Source of the DNA: Bosea sp. 29B | GTDB lineage: Bacteria > Pseudomonadota > Alphaproteobacteria > Rhizobiales > Beijerinckiaceae | Direction of reading: 5' to 3' | DNA length: 64,000 bases | Assembly: GCF_902506165.1 (NCBI RefSeq) | Contig: NZ_LR733817.1 | Span: forward strand, 850,254 to 914,253 | Notes under the pieces: model-generated | What the model was told of the DNA's origin: nothing | The model's input: the letters and a program-made list of their open reading frames with translations, nothing else | Database searches by the model: none | Translations under genes and position numbers: made by a program | Shown here: positions 8,261-15,841 of the stretch, in pieces | Position numbering within the stretch: the first letter of the stretch is position 1 | Layout of the letters: each line of letters opens with the position of its first letter

Positions 8261-9151
8261 TTAGCGGTTCAGCCGCACGCTCCCACTGGTCGACAGGTCA
8301 TAGCCGCCGAACTCCCTTGCTCGCACCGCCATGTCGGCACCGCGCATCCAGGCGAGCAGCTTCTGCGTCGCCGGCTCGAAATAGCTCCGCCGGCGCATCA
8401 CCAGGTCGACGTGCTCCCAGACCAGCGGCAGGAAGGCGAGGCCGAAGGCCATGGCGATGGCGCGCGCCGCGATGCCGCAATCGGCCCGGCCAGAGCGGAT
8501 CGCCAGCGCCAGATCCTGGCCGGTGGCGCAGACGCCGTCGGCGACGACCATCCGGCCGGACGAGACCCCGGCCCGTTCGAGCAGGCTCAGCAACAACAAT
8601 TGCGCCCCCGCTCCGCGCTGGCGCTGAGCAAAGCGGGCGCCTTTTGCGATGGCCGCGCCGAGCCCGTCGATTCCAAGCGGGTTGTCGGATGCGATCAGCA
8701 GCCCCTGCTCGCGCCGGGCGAAGTTGATCACGACCGCATCGTGCAGCGAGGCTTCAGCCCGGATCGCGGCGAGGTTGGCGGCGTCATCATCCGGCGTCGC
8801 GTGCAGATGCAATGCGGCGATGGCGACCTCGTTACGCACCAGCCGGTCGAGCCCCGCCTGCGACCCCTCGGCCAGCAGCGCCAGCCCGCAGCCGGATTCG
8901 CGGATGGCGAGTTCCAGCAGCGAATCCTGGCTGCCGCCGACGATCGGCGGCGGCGGGACCGCGTCGAACCCGGCCGGCCGTGACAGGCCCGCCTCGAGCC
9001 AGCGGTCGAGCCCAGCACGCGGGAACAGCCACTTGCCGGAAAGCTTGGTGCAGGGCACCGCGCCTTGCCCGACCAGTTCGTAGAGCTTGCGCTCTTTGAG
9101 ACGCAGATAGTTCGCTGCCTCGTCAGTCGTCAGCCAAGTCTGATCCTGCAT
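8261..9151 (-). CDS. Excisionase-type HTH regulator with periplasmic-binding-protein-like domain
   Basis: 296 residues. The N terminus is a MerR/excisionase-like winged helix, WLTTDEAANYLRLKERKLYE (residues 6-25 onward, to about 52). The rest, about 72-290, is a cytoplasmic substrate-binding-protein fold of the ModA/PBP-like class, with blocks such as AIRSGRADCGIAARAIAMAF. Such one-component regulators commonly sit beside molybdate or tungstate ABC genes and are thought to sense the oxyanion directly. It is divergent from the tupBCA-like genes, and the 105-bp gap contains a clear palindrome at 9212. I chose the ATG at 9151 (MQDQTWLTT) over 9199 because the upstream extension overlaps that spacer and lacks domain sequence. 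Confidence 0.83.
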   Translation of the reverse strand: MQDQTWLTTDEAANYLRLKERKLYELVGQGAVPCTKLSGKWLFPRAGLDRWLEAGLSRPAGFDAVPPPPIVGGSQDSLLELAIRESGCGLALLAEGSQAGLDRLVRNEVAIAALHLHATPDDDAANLAAIRAEASLHDAVVINFARREQGLLIASDNPLGIDGLGAAIAKGARFAQRQRGAGAQLLLLSLLERAGVSSGRMVVADGVCATGQDLALAIRSGRADCGIAARAIAMAFGLAFLPLVWEHVDLVMRRRSYFEPATQKLLAWMRGADMAVRAREFGGYDLSTSGSVRLNR

Positions 9152-9211
9152 CAGCCTGCACGCACCTGCGCTGGTTACGATGTTGGCATTTGGTCGCATT
9201 GAACTCTACCA

Positions 9212-9229
9212 ATTGCAAATGCTTGCAAT
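9212..9229. promoter_or_regulatory. Palindromic operator candidate upstream of tupB
   Basis: ATTGCAA-ATGC-TTGCAAT is a perfect inverted repeat with 7-bp arms. It lies in the divergent spacer between the HTH-PBP regulator and tupB, 28 bp before the TTG start of tupB. It is the obvious candidate binding site for the divergent regulator, and would control both transcripts. No second perfect copy was noticed in the window. Confidence 0.6.
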
Positions 9230-9256
9230 CTCAAGGCAAGCGCGCGGGAGCAGGTT

Positions 9257-9958
9257 TTGGACGTCGGCGCAATCTTTCAGGCGGCGTTTGCCCTGGTGGT
9301 CGGGCTCGATCCCGGCTTCCTCGGCATCGTCTTCCTGTCGTTGCGCGTCACGCTGACCGCGGTGCTAATCGCGGCGCTGATCGGCCTGCCACTCGGCGCG
9401 GCGCTGGCACTGGCGCGTTTCCCGGGCCGCTCCGCCATCATCGTTTGCCTGAACGCGCTGATGGGCCTGCCGCCGGTCGTCGCCGGGCTTGCCGTCTTCC
9501 TGCTGCTCTCGCGCTCCGGCCCGCTCGGACCGCTCGGCCTGCTGTTCACGCCGACGGCGATGATCATCGCGCAGGTGATCCTCGTCCTGCCGATCGTGAT
9601 CGCGCTGACCCGGCAGGTGATCGAGGACCTCTGGAGCGAGTACCGCGACCATCTGCGCTCGGTCGGGCTCGAAGGTCTGCGCGCCATCCCGACCCTGCTC
9701 TTCGATGGGCGCTTTGCCCTGGCGACGGCACTGCTCGCCGGCTTCGGGCGGGCCAGTGCCGAGGTCGGCGCCGTCCTGATCGTCGGCGGCAACATCGCCG
9801 GCTACACCCGCACCATGACGACGGCGATCACGCTGGAGACCTCGAAGGGTGACCTGCCGCTCGCGCTCGGCCTCGGCCTCGTCCTGCTCTCGTTGACGCT
9901 CGCTATCAACGCCATCGCCTTCGGCGCCAGCCGCATCGGCGCCCGATATGCCGGTTGA
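9257..9958 (+). CDS. tupB: Tungstate-type ABC transporter permease
   Basis: 233 residues, about five to six membrane helices, of the TupB/ModB-like permease family. The inner-membrane channel subunit pairs with the ATPase encoded just downstream. The cytoplasmic coupling loop is seen as DHLRSVGLEGLRAIPTLLFD, and a conserved segment FGRASAEVGAVLIVGGNIAG is typical of TupB/WtpB-like permeases. The start is TTG at 9257 with GGGAGC about 7 nt upstream; there is no better ATG. It begins a tight tupBCA run (gaps 6 and 31 bp). Tungstate versus molybdate specificity cannot be read from the permease; it comes from the TupA-like partner. Confidence 0.86.
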   Translation: MDVGAIFQAAFALVVGLDPGFLGIVFLSLRVTLTAVLIAALIGLPLGAALALARFPGRSAIIVCLNALMGLPPVVAGLAVFLLLSRSGPLGPLGLLFTPTAMIIAQVILVLPIVIALTRQVIEDLWSEYRDHLRSVGLEGLRAIPTLLFDGRFALATALLAGFGRASAEVGAVLIVGGNIAGYTRTMTTAITLETSKGDLPLALGLGLVLLSLTLAINAIAFGASRIGARYAG

Positions 9959-9964
9959 ACCGTC

Positions 9965-10687
9965 ATGCTGAGCGTAACCTCGATCCTGCCGCTCACAGTC
10001 GAGGCCGCCGCCTTCTCCGGCGACGGCAAGCTCTTGGTCGAACCCAACAGCTTCACCATCCCGGCTGGCGGCCTCACCGTGCTGCTCGGGCCGAACGGCG
10101 CCGGCAAGTCGCTGACCCTTCGCCTCTGTCATGGCTTGCTGGCGCCGAGCCGCGGCGCGGTGCGCTGGGCCGCCGGAGCCGAAGGCCGGGCCAAGCGCCA
10201 TGCCATGGTCTTCCAGAAGCCGATCATGCTGCGCCGTTCGGTCGAGGCCAATATCACCCACGCCCTCGCCGCCGCCGGTGCCAATAGCACCGAGCGCAAG
10301 GCCCGCGCGGCGCAGGCGCTGCAGCGCTTCGGCCTTGCCGAACGCGCCAGCCAGCCGGCCCGCCTGCTCTCCGGCGGCGAGCAACAGCGCCTCGCCATCG
10401 CCCGCGCCTGGGCGCTAAGGCCCGAATTGCTCTTCCTGGACGAGCCGACCTCGCAGCTCGATCCCGCCGCGACGCGCCAGATCGAGGAGCTGCTCTCCGG
10501 CCTCGTCGCCGAAGGCATCACCGTGATGATGTCGACCCATGATCTCGGCCAGGCCCGGCGCCTGGCCGACCGCGTGCTCTTCCTGCATCGCGGCCGCCTG
10601 GTCGAGGACGCGCCAGCCCGGGAGTTCTTTGCCGGCCCGCAGTCGGCCGAGGCGCGCGCCTTCCTAGCCGGCGAACTGCTCTGGTGA
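9965..10687 (+). CDS. tupC: Tungstate-type ABC transporter ATP-binding protein
   Basis: 240-residue ATPase subunit. Walker A is GPNGAGKS, Q-loop region MVFQKPIML, signature LSGGEQQR, Walker B LLFLDEPTSQLD and H-loop STHDLGQ, all intact. It starts 6 bp after tupB, and the TupA-like binding protein follows 31 bp after its stop. The length matches single-domain TupC proteins; it has no C-terminal oxyanion-sensing (MOP) domain of ModC type, so regulation by substrate must come from elsewhere, for example from the divergent regulator. Confidence 0.9.
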   Translation: MLSVTSILPLTVEAAAFSGDGKLLVEPNSFTIPAGGLTVLLGPNGAGKSLTLRLCHGLLAPSRGAVRWAAGAEGRAKRHAMVFQKPIMLRRSVEANITHALAAAGANSTERKARAAQALQRFGLAERASQPARLLSGGEQQRLAIARAWALRPELLFLDEPTSQLDPAATRQIEELLSGLVAEGITVMMSTHDLGQARRLADRVLFLHRGRLVEDAPAREFFAGPQSAEARAFLAGELLW

Positions 10688-10718
10688 TTCACAAAGACGA
10701 CAACAGGAGAAACGCCCG

Positions 10719-11573
10719 ATGACCGCCTTGCCCCGCCGCTCTCTCCTCGCCACCGGCCTGTTCCTCGGCCTGACCGGCATCGCGCTCGCCCAGGCACCAG
10801 CGGCCCCGAGCGGCGAACGATTCATCACCGTGGCCTCGACCACCTCGACCCAGGATTCCGGCTTGTTCAATCACATCCTGCCGCTGTTCAAGGCCAAGAC
10901 CGGCATCGAGGTCCGGGTCATCTCGCAGGGCACCGGCCAGGCGCTCGACACCGCCCGCCGCGGCGATGCCGACGTCGTCTTCGTCCACGCCAAGGCGCAG
11001 GAGCTGAAATTCGTCGAGGAGGGCTTTTCGACCGAGCGCCGCCCGGTGATGTACAACGACTTCGTCCTGATCGGTCCCAAGGGCGATCCGGCTGGCGTCG
11101 CCGGGACCAAGGACATCGTCGCAGCGCTGAAGACAATCCAGGAGAAGGCCGCGCCCTTCGTCTCGCGCGGCGACAAGTCCGGCACCCATGCCGCCGAGCT
11201 CAATCTCTGGAAGGTCGCGGGCGTCGACATTGCCGCGCAGAAAGGTCCCTGGTATCGTGAGATCGGCCAGGGCATGGGCGCGGCGCTCAACACTTCCGGC
11301 GCCATGGGCGCCTATGTCCTTTCCGACCGCGCCACCTGGATCTCGTTCAAGAACCGCGGCGATCTCGTCATTTCGGTCGAGGGCGACCAGCGCCTGTTCA
11401 ACCAGTACGGCGTGATGTCGGTGAACCCGGCCAAGCACCCGCATGTGAAAGTCGCCGATGGCAAGCTCTTCGCCGATTGGCTGACCAGCCCGGAGGGCCA
11501 GAAGGCGATCGCCGACTACAAGATCGACGGCCAGCAGCTCTTCTTCCCGAACGCCGGCCAAGCGGGAGCCTGA
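10719..11573 (+). CDS. tupA: Tungstate-type periplasmic binding protein
   Basis: 284 residues with an N-terminal signal peptide ending near IALAQA. The mature N terminus carries the TupA hallmark ASTTSTQDSGLF, whose Thr/Ser side chains bind the tungstate oxyanion in characterised family members. Other conserved segments are DADVVFVHAKAQELKF, SRGDKSGTHAAELNLW and LNTSGAMGAYVLSDRATW. The ATG at 10719 follows AGGAGA at 7-8 nt spacing. The family binds tungstate very tightly and molybdate less well. The gene is followed after 4 bp by a ModA-like gene, which is unusual: two binding-protein types in a single apparent operon. Confidence 0.9.
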   Translation: MTALPRRSLLATGLFLGLTGIALAQAPAAPSGERFITVASTTSTQDSGLFNHILPLFKAKTGIEVRVISQGTGQALDTARRGDADVVFVHAKAQELKFVEEGFSTERRPVMYNDFVLIGPKGDPAGVAGTKDIVAALKTIQEKAAPFVSRGDKSGTHAAELNLWKVAGVDIAAQKGPWYREIGQGMGAALNTSGAMGAYVLSDRATWISFKNRGDLVISVEGDQRLFNQYGVMSVNPAKHPHVKVADGKLFADWLTSPEGQKAIADYKIDGQQLFFPNAGQAGA

Positions 11574-11577
11574 GCCG

Positions 11578-12396
11578 ATGCGCAGGCTCGCACTCGCCGC
11601 CTTCGTCAGCCTGTGGCCGGCGCTCGCCCCGGCGCAACAGTCCGAAAAGCCGGTGCTGCTCCATGCCGCCGGCAGCCTGAAGAACGCGCTGACCGAGGTC
11701 TCCAAGGCCTTCGAAGCCTCGGCGCGCATTCCGGTCACGACCAGCTTCCGGCCCTCCGGCCTGCTGCGCGAGGCTCTTGCCAAGGGCGAGCCGGCCGAGG
11801 TCTTCGCCTCCGCCAACATGGATCACCCGCTCGCGCTGGCGAAGGACGGCAAGGCCGGCCCGGTCGTGCTCTTCGTGCGCAACGAGACCTGCGCCTTCGC
11901 CCGTCCCGGGCTCGACGTGACCAGCAACACGCTGCTCGCGCAGATGCTTGATCCCAAGCTCAAGCTCGGCACCTCGACGCCAAAGGCCGACCCGTCCGGC
12001 GACTATGCCTGGCAGGTCTTCGCCAAGGCCGAGGCGCTGAAATCCGGAGCCAAGGCGGCGCTGGAGGCCAAGGCGCTACAACTCGTCGGCGGCCCGAACA
12101 GCGCCCCGACCCCGCCGGACCGCAACGGCACCGGCCATCTGCTGGCGACCGGCGCCGCTGACCTTTTCCTCGGCTATTGCACCAATGCCGACCCGATCGC
12201 CCGCGAACAGCCCGGCGTCCGCATGGTCAGGTTGCCGGAAAAGCTGCTGGTCGGTGCCGATTACGGGCTGACCGTGATGAATGGCGCCTCACCGAATGCC
12301 TATCGGCTCGCCATGTTCATCCTGTCATCCGATGGACAGCGCATCTTGGCGCGGCACGGCTTCGTCGCGCCCGGCCTGCCGCGCGAAGGGAAGTGA
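11578..12396 (+). CDS. ModA-like substrate-binding protein 1 (secreted)
   Basis: 272 residues. A Sec signal (MRRLALAAFVSLWPALAPAQ) leads into a ModA-type fold: LLHAAGSLKNALTEV (first oxyanion loop), SFRPSGLLREALAKGEPAEV, SANMDHPLAL, GTSTPKADPSGDYAWQVF and the C-terminal ASPNAYRLAMFILS. These match molybdate/oxyanion binding proteins. No modB or modC is adjacent, so it would have to use the TupBC or another permease. It begins 4 bp after tupA. Its TGA overlaps a GTG start of a second, closely similar ModA-like gene. The molybdate assignment is by fold and context only. Confidence 0.82.
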   Translation: MRRLALAAFVSLWPALAPAQQSEKPVLLHAAGSLKNALTEVSKAFEASARIPVTTSFRPSGLLREALAKGEPAEVFASANMDHPLALAKDGKAGPVVLFVRNETCAFARPGLDVTSNTLLAQMLDPKLKLGTSTPKADPSGDYAWQVFAKAEALKSGAKAALEAKALQLVGGPNSAPTPPDRNGTGHLLATGAADLFLGYCTNADPIAREQPGVRMVRLPEKLLVGADYGLTVMNGASPNAYRLAMFILSSDGQRILARHGFVAPGLPREGK

Positions 12397-13157
12397 CCTT
12401 GGTTGCGCCGGCCCCGGTGAGCCTGCACGCTGCCGGCAGTCTGCGCGCGACCCTGCTCGACGTCGCCGGAGCTTTTGAGACCGAGACGGATATTTCCGTC
12501 TCGGCGCAATTCGGCGCTTCCGGCCTGCTCAAGGACCGGCTCGCGAGGGGTGAAGCCGGCGAGGTCTTCGCCTCGGCCAATCTGGAGCATCCTCAGGTGC
12601 TGACGCGCGCCGGCCTCGCCGGCCCGGCCGTGCTCTTTGCCCGCAACGAGCTCTGCGCCTTCCTGCGGCCGGGCCTGGTAGCGACGAGCGCCAATCTGCT
12701 CGAGCTGATGCTCGATCCCAAGGTCAGGCTCGGCACCTCGACGCCGAAGGCCGATCCCTCGGGCGACTACGCCTTCGCGGTCTTCGCCAGGGCGGAAGCG
12801 GTGAGGCCCGGCGCAAAAGCGGCGCTCGAAGCCAAGGCGCTGAAGCTCACCGGCGGGCCGGACTGCCTGCCGGCACCCGAAGGCCTCAACGTCTACGGTC
12901 ACAAGCTGGCGAGCGGCGAGGCCGACATCTTCCTGGCCTATCGCACCAACGCCCAGCCGCTTGCCAGAGAGCAGCCGGGGATCGCGATGTTGCGGCTGCC
13001 GGACCAGCTCGCAGTCGGCGTCGATTACGGCCTGACGGTGCTGAACAGGGCCTCGCCTAACGGCTACCGGCTCGCCATGTACATCCTCTCGCTGCAGGGT
13101 CAGGCGATTCTGGCAAGGCATGGCTTCGCCACACCCGGCCTGCCGCGCGAGGGATAG
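12393..13157 (+). CDS. ModA-like substrate-binding protein 2, lacking a signal peptide
   Basis: 254 residues, closely similar over its whole length to the preceding ModA-like protein: both share LHAAGSL, GTSTPKADPSGDYA, DYGLTV, ASPN-YRLAM and end RHGF-PGLPREG. The in-frame GTG at 12393 overlaps the previous stop (GTGA), and the fold begins six residues later at APVSLHAAGSLRATLLDV. There is no room for a signal peptide. The open frame does extend upstream to 12177, but only as a shadow inside ModA 1, with an Arg-rich non-native sequence. Either it is a cytoplasmic oxyanion-binding protein, a decayed duplicate, or it is fused to ModA 1 by recoding. Confidence 0.78.
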   Translation: MTLVAPAPVSLHAAGSLRATLLDVAGAFETETDISVSAQFGASGLLKDRLARGEAGEVFASANLEHPQVLTRAGLAGPAVLFARNELCAFLRPGLVATSANLLELMLDPKVRLGTSTPKADPSGDYAFAVFARAEAVRPGAKAALEAKALKLTGGPDCLPAPEGLNVYGHKLASGEADIFLAYRTNAQPLAREQPGIAMLRLPDQLAVGVDYGLTVLNRASPNGYRLAMYILSLQGQAILARHGFATPGLPREG

Positions 13158-13172
13158 CGGAAGGGCACCATC

Positions 13173-13652
13173 ATGGATTGGCAAGCGACCCGGCCGGGCG
13201 AGACCGAAGCGCCACTGCCCGAGCAGACCGACGCCCGGCTCGTCTTCATCGGTCGCATCCGCACGCCGTTCGCGACGCGCGACGACTGCCCGCGCCAGGG
13301 CCGGCAGGACGGGCCGATCTGCCGTGTCGAGATCGCCTCCCATTGGCAGGCTGCGCTCAGGGGCATCGAAGCCTTCGCCGAACTCGACCTGCTCTACTGG
13401 ATGCACGAAGCGCGGCGCGATCTGCTCACGCAGACGCCGCGTGGCGGCAGCGCACTCGGTACCTTCGCGCTACGCTCGCCGGTCAGGCCGAACCCGATCG
13501 CATTGTCACGGGTGAAGCTGGAGGGCGTGGAAGGCGGCACTCTGCTGGTACGCGGGCTCGACTGCCTCGACGGCACTCCGCTCCTCGATATCAAGCCTTT
13601 TCGCTGCAGCCATTCGCACGGCGCCACGGAAACCTCCCATGCCGCATCCTGA
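13173..13652 (+). CDS. TrmO/TsaA-family (UPF0066) SAM-dependent methyltransferase
   Basis: 159 residues with the complete small beta-barrel domain of the TrmO family. The N-terminal strand is LVFIGRIRTPFATRDDCPRQ, and the family signature is ALRSPVRPNPIALSRVKLEG; DGTPLLDIKPF closes the domain. E. coli TrmO methylates N6-threonylcarbamoyladenosine in tRNA, but it has an extra C-terminal domain that this short form lacks. It sits in the Mo/W transport cluster 15 bp after ModA 2, and its last 14 bp overlap the next binding-protein gene. In other prokaryotes short UPF0066 proteins often occur near molybdenum cofactor genes (general knowledge), so tRNA may not be its substrate. Confidence 0.8.
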   Translation: MDWQATRPGETEAPLPEQTDARLVFIGRIRTPFATRDDCPRQGRQDGPICRVEIASHWQAALRGIEAFAELDLLYWMHEARRDLLTQTPRGGSALGTFALRSPVRPNPIALSRVKLEGVEGGTLLVRGLDCLDGTPLLDIKPFRCSHSHGATETSHAAS

Positions 13653-14673
13653 CCGCCGCGCTGTCCTCGCCGGCCTCGGCGCGACGATCGCCGCTCCGCG
13701 CCTCGCCCGCGCCGCGACCATCCGCGACGGTGCCGGCCGCGAGGTCCCGCTTCCCGCCAAGGTCGAGCGCATCTTCCCGGCCGGGCCGCCGGCGGCGATC
13801 CTGGTCTACACGCTCGCGCCCGATCTCCTGATCGGCTGGCCTCGCGCCAACCGGCCGGAGGAGCGCGAATTCCTGCTGCCCGGCATTGGCGATCGCCCGG
13901 AGGTCGGCCGCATCACCGGCCGCGGCAACAGCGCCAATCTCGAAGCCGTGCTGCAGGCCAGGCCCGACCTGATCATCGATTCCGGCTCGACCGGCCGCAC
14001 CTATGTCGAGCTCGCCGAGCGCGTGCAGCAGCAGACCGGCATCCCCTACGCCCTGCTCGACGGCCGCTTCGACCAGACCCCGGCGAGCTATCGCATCCTC
14101 GGCGAGCTCTCCGGCCACAGCGAGCGCGCCGAGACGCTGGCGCGCTGGTGCGAGGACAGTTTCGCCACCATCCGCGGCCGCATCGCCGCGATCCCCGCCG
14201 AGAAGCGCCCGAGCGTCTACTATGCCCGCGGTCCGCGCGGGCTGGAAACCGGGCTTGGCGGCTCGATCAATGTCGAGACGCTCTCTTTCCTCGGCGCCCG
14301 CAATGCCGCCGCCGAGCAGCAGGGCAGCGGCCTCGCTCAGGTCTCGCTCGAACAGGTGCTGGCCTGGAATCCCGACGTCATCGTCACCATAGACCTCGCC
14401 TTTGCTGAAAGCGTGCGCGGTGATCCGAACTGGGCCGGGGTCAAGGCGGTGCGCGAGGGCCGCGTCCATCTTTCGCCGAAACTGCCCTTCGGCTGGGTCG
14501 ACTTTCCGCCCTCGGTGAACCGCGCGATCGGGTTGTGGTGGCTGGCCAAGCTGCTCTATCCCGCGCAATTCCCGGAGGACATCCGCAAGCTCGCCCGCGA
14601 CTTCCACACCCTGTTCTACCAGGTGACGCCGAGCGAAGCGCAGCTCGACCGCGTGCTCGCTGGACGCGGGTGA
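13639..14673 (+). CDS. FecB/BtuF-type periplasmic binding protein (MolA candidate)
   Basis: 344 residues with a signal peptide (AVLAGLGATIAAPRLARA). It is a class III binding protein with two lobes joined by a long helix: IRDGAGREVPLPAKVERIFP at the start, NLEAVLQARPDLIIDSGSTG mid-lobe and SLEQVLAWNPDVIVT in the second lobe. Family members carry siderophores, heme, cobalamin or, in Haemophilus MolABC, molybdate and tungstate. It overlaps the TrmO-like gene by 14 bp, so it belongs to the Mo/W locus. That context favours an oxyanion, but an iron chelate cannot be excluded. A palindromic repeat at 14690 separates it from its permease gene. Confidence 0.85.
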   Translation: MPHPDRRAVLAGLGATIAAPRLARAATIRDGAGREVPLPAKVERIFPAGPPAAILVYTLAPDLLIGWPRANRPEEREFLLPGIGDRPEVGRITGRGNSANLEAVLQARPDLIIDSGSTGRTYVELAERVQQQTGIPYALLDGRFDQTPASYRILGELSGHSERAETLARWCEDSFATIRGRIAAIPAEKRPSVYYARGPRGLETGLGGSINVETLSFLGARNAAAEQQGSGLAQVSLEQVLAWNPDVIVTIDLAFAESVRGDPNWAGVKAVREGRVHLSPKLPFGWVDFPPSVNRAIGLWWLAKLLYPAQFPEDIRKLARDFHTLFYQVTPSEAQLDRVLAGRG

Positions 14674-14689
14674 TGTCTCAAATGATCTT

Positions 14690-14789
14690 GTCATCCCGGG
14701 CGAAGCGCAGCAGAGACCCGGGATCCATTCCTGACCCGTTCCGGAATGTATCCCGGATCGGCGCCGCTTCGCGGCTTGTCCGGGATGAC
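14690..14789. repeat. Palindromic repeat, GTC(A/G)TCCCGG type, between binding-protein and permease genes
   Basis: GTCATCCCGGGCGAAGCGCA... CATTCCTGACCCGTTCCGGAATG ...GCGGCTTGTCCGGGATGAC. The ends are inverted, and the middle contains its own hairpin (CATTCCtga/ccgGAATG). It lies inside the transcription unit. Confidence 0.85.
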
Positions 14790-14830
14790 AATGTCGTGGT
14801 TCGGTGTCCCGACGAGTGCCCCCAATCGCC

Positions 14831-15841
14831 ATGACCTCCTCCCTGCGCGGCAATCTGATCGCCCTTGTCCTGCTGGCGCTCGCCGTGCTTGCCGCCTTCG
14901 CGCTCGGGCGCTTTCCGGTCGCGCCCGGCGATCTCGGTCGCCTCCTCTGGTCGCTGCTCACCGGCGAGCCCTCCGGCCTGCCGACCCAGATCGAGACCGT
15001 CGTCTGGAACATTCGCGGCCCGCGCATCCTCGCCGCGATCCTGTGCGGTTCGGCGCTCGCCATCGCCGGCTGCGCCTTCCAGGGCCTGTTCCGCAATCCG
15101 CTGGTCTCGCCCGACATCCTCGGCGCCTCCTCGGGCGCAGCGCTCGGCGCCGTCATCGGCATCTATCTCTCGCTCGGCCTCATCGGCATCCAGCTCGCTG
15201 CCTTCGCCGGCGGGCTCGTCGCGGTCGGCGCGGTCTACGCCATCGGCTCGACGATCCGGCGCGGCGATCCCGTGCTCGTGCTGGTGCTGACCGGCGTCGT
15301 CGTCGGCTCGCTGTTAGGGGCCGGCATCGGTCTGGTGAAGTACTGGGCCGACCCGTACAACCAACTACCGGCCATGACCTTTTGGCTGCTCGGCAGCCTC
15401 GCCGGCACGGCCAAGCCCGACCTCATCCCCCTGCTCGGCCCGGTCCTGATCGGCGCGGTCATCCTGCTGGCGCTGCGCTGGCGCATGAACGTGATGTCGC
15501 TGCCGGAAGAGGAAGCGCGCGCGCTCGGCCTCGCCACAGGCCCCTTGCGCATTGCCATCATCGCCGCCGCGACGCTGGTGACGGCGGCGAGCGTCGCGGC
15601 GGCCGGCATCATCGGCTGGGTCGGCCTCGTCGTGCCGCATCTCGCCCGTTTCCTCGTCGGCCCCGATTTCGGCCGGCTGCTGCCGACGGCGGCGCTGCTC
15701 GGCGGCGGCTACCTCCTCGCCATCGACACGCTGGCGCGCACCGCCGCTCCGGTCGAGACGCCGCTCGGCATTCTTACCGCCGTGATCGGCACGCCATTCT
15801 TCATCTGGCTGCTCGCCTCGGCCCGCGGAGGTTGGTCGTGA
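14831..15841 (+). CDS. FecCD/BtuC-type ABC permease (MolB candidate)
   Basis: 336 residues and about ten membrane helices of the FecCD family. Conserved blocks are seen in RGPRILAAILCGSALAIAG, LFRNPLVSPDILGASSGAA, and the C-terminal GLVVPHLARFLVGPDFGRLL. I chose the ATG at 14831 rather than 14804, since the earlier start reads out of the palindromic repeat. The ATPase gene starts in a GTGA overlap with its stop. It is the membrane channel for the upstream class III binding protein. Confidence 0.92.
   Translation: MTSSLRGNLIALVLLALAVLAAFALGRFPVAPGDLGRLLWSLLTGEPSGLPTQIETVVWNIRGPRILAAILCGSALAIAGCAFQGLFRNPLVSPDILGASSGAALGAVIGIYLSLGLIGIQLAAFAGGLVAVGAVYAIGSTIRRGDPVLVLVLTGVVVGSLLGAGIGLVKYWADPYNQLPAMTFWLLGSLAGTAKPDLIPLLGPVLIGAVILLALRWRMNVMSLPEEEARALGLATGPLRIAIIAAATLVTAASVAAAGIIGWVGLVVPHLARFLVGPDFGRLLPTAALLGGGYLLAIDTLARTAAPVETPLGILTAVIGTPFFIWLLASARGGWS

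Noticed and set aside
12177..12392. Upstream extension of ModA 2 to 12177
   Set aside because: The extra 72 codons read out of frame through ModA 1 and give an Arg/His-rich sequence, not a signal peptide. GTG at 12393 is the better start.
12380..12396. Programmed -1 frameshift joining ModA 1 and ModA 2
   Set aside because: The codons before the stop (GAA GGG AAG TGA) do not form an X-XXY-YYZ slippery heptamer in frame. Re-initiation at GTGA is simpler; kept only as an option in the finding.
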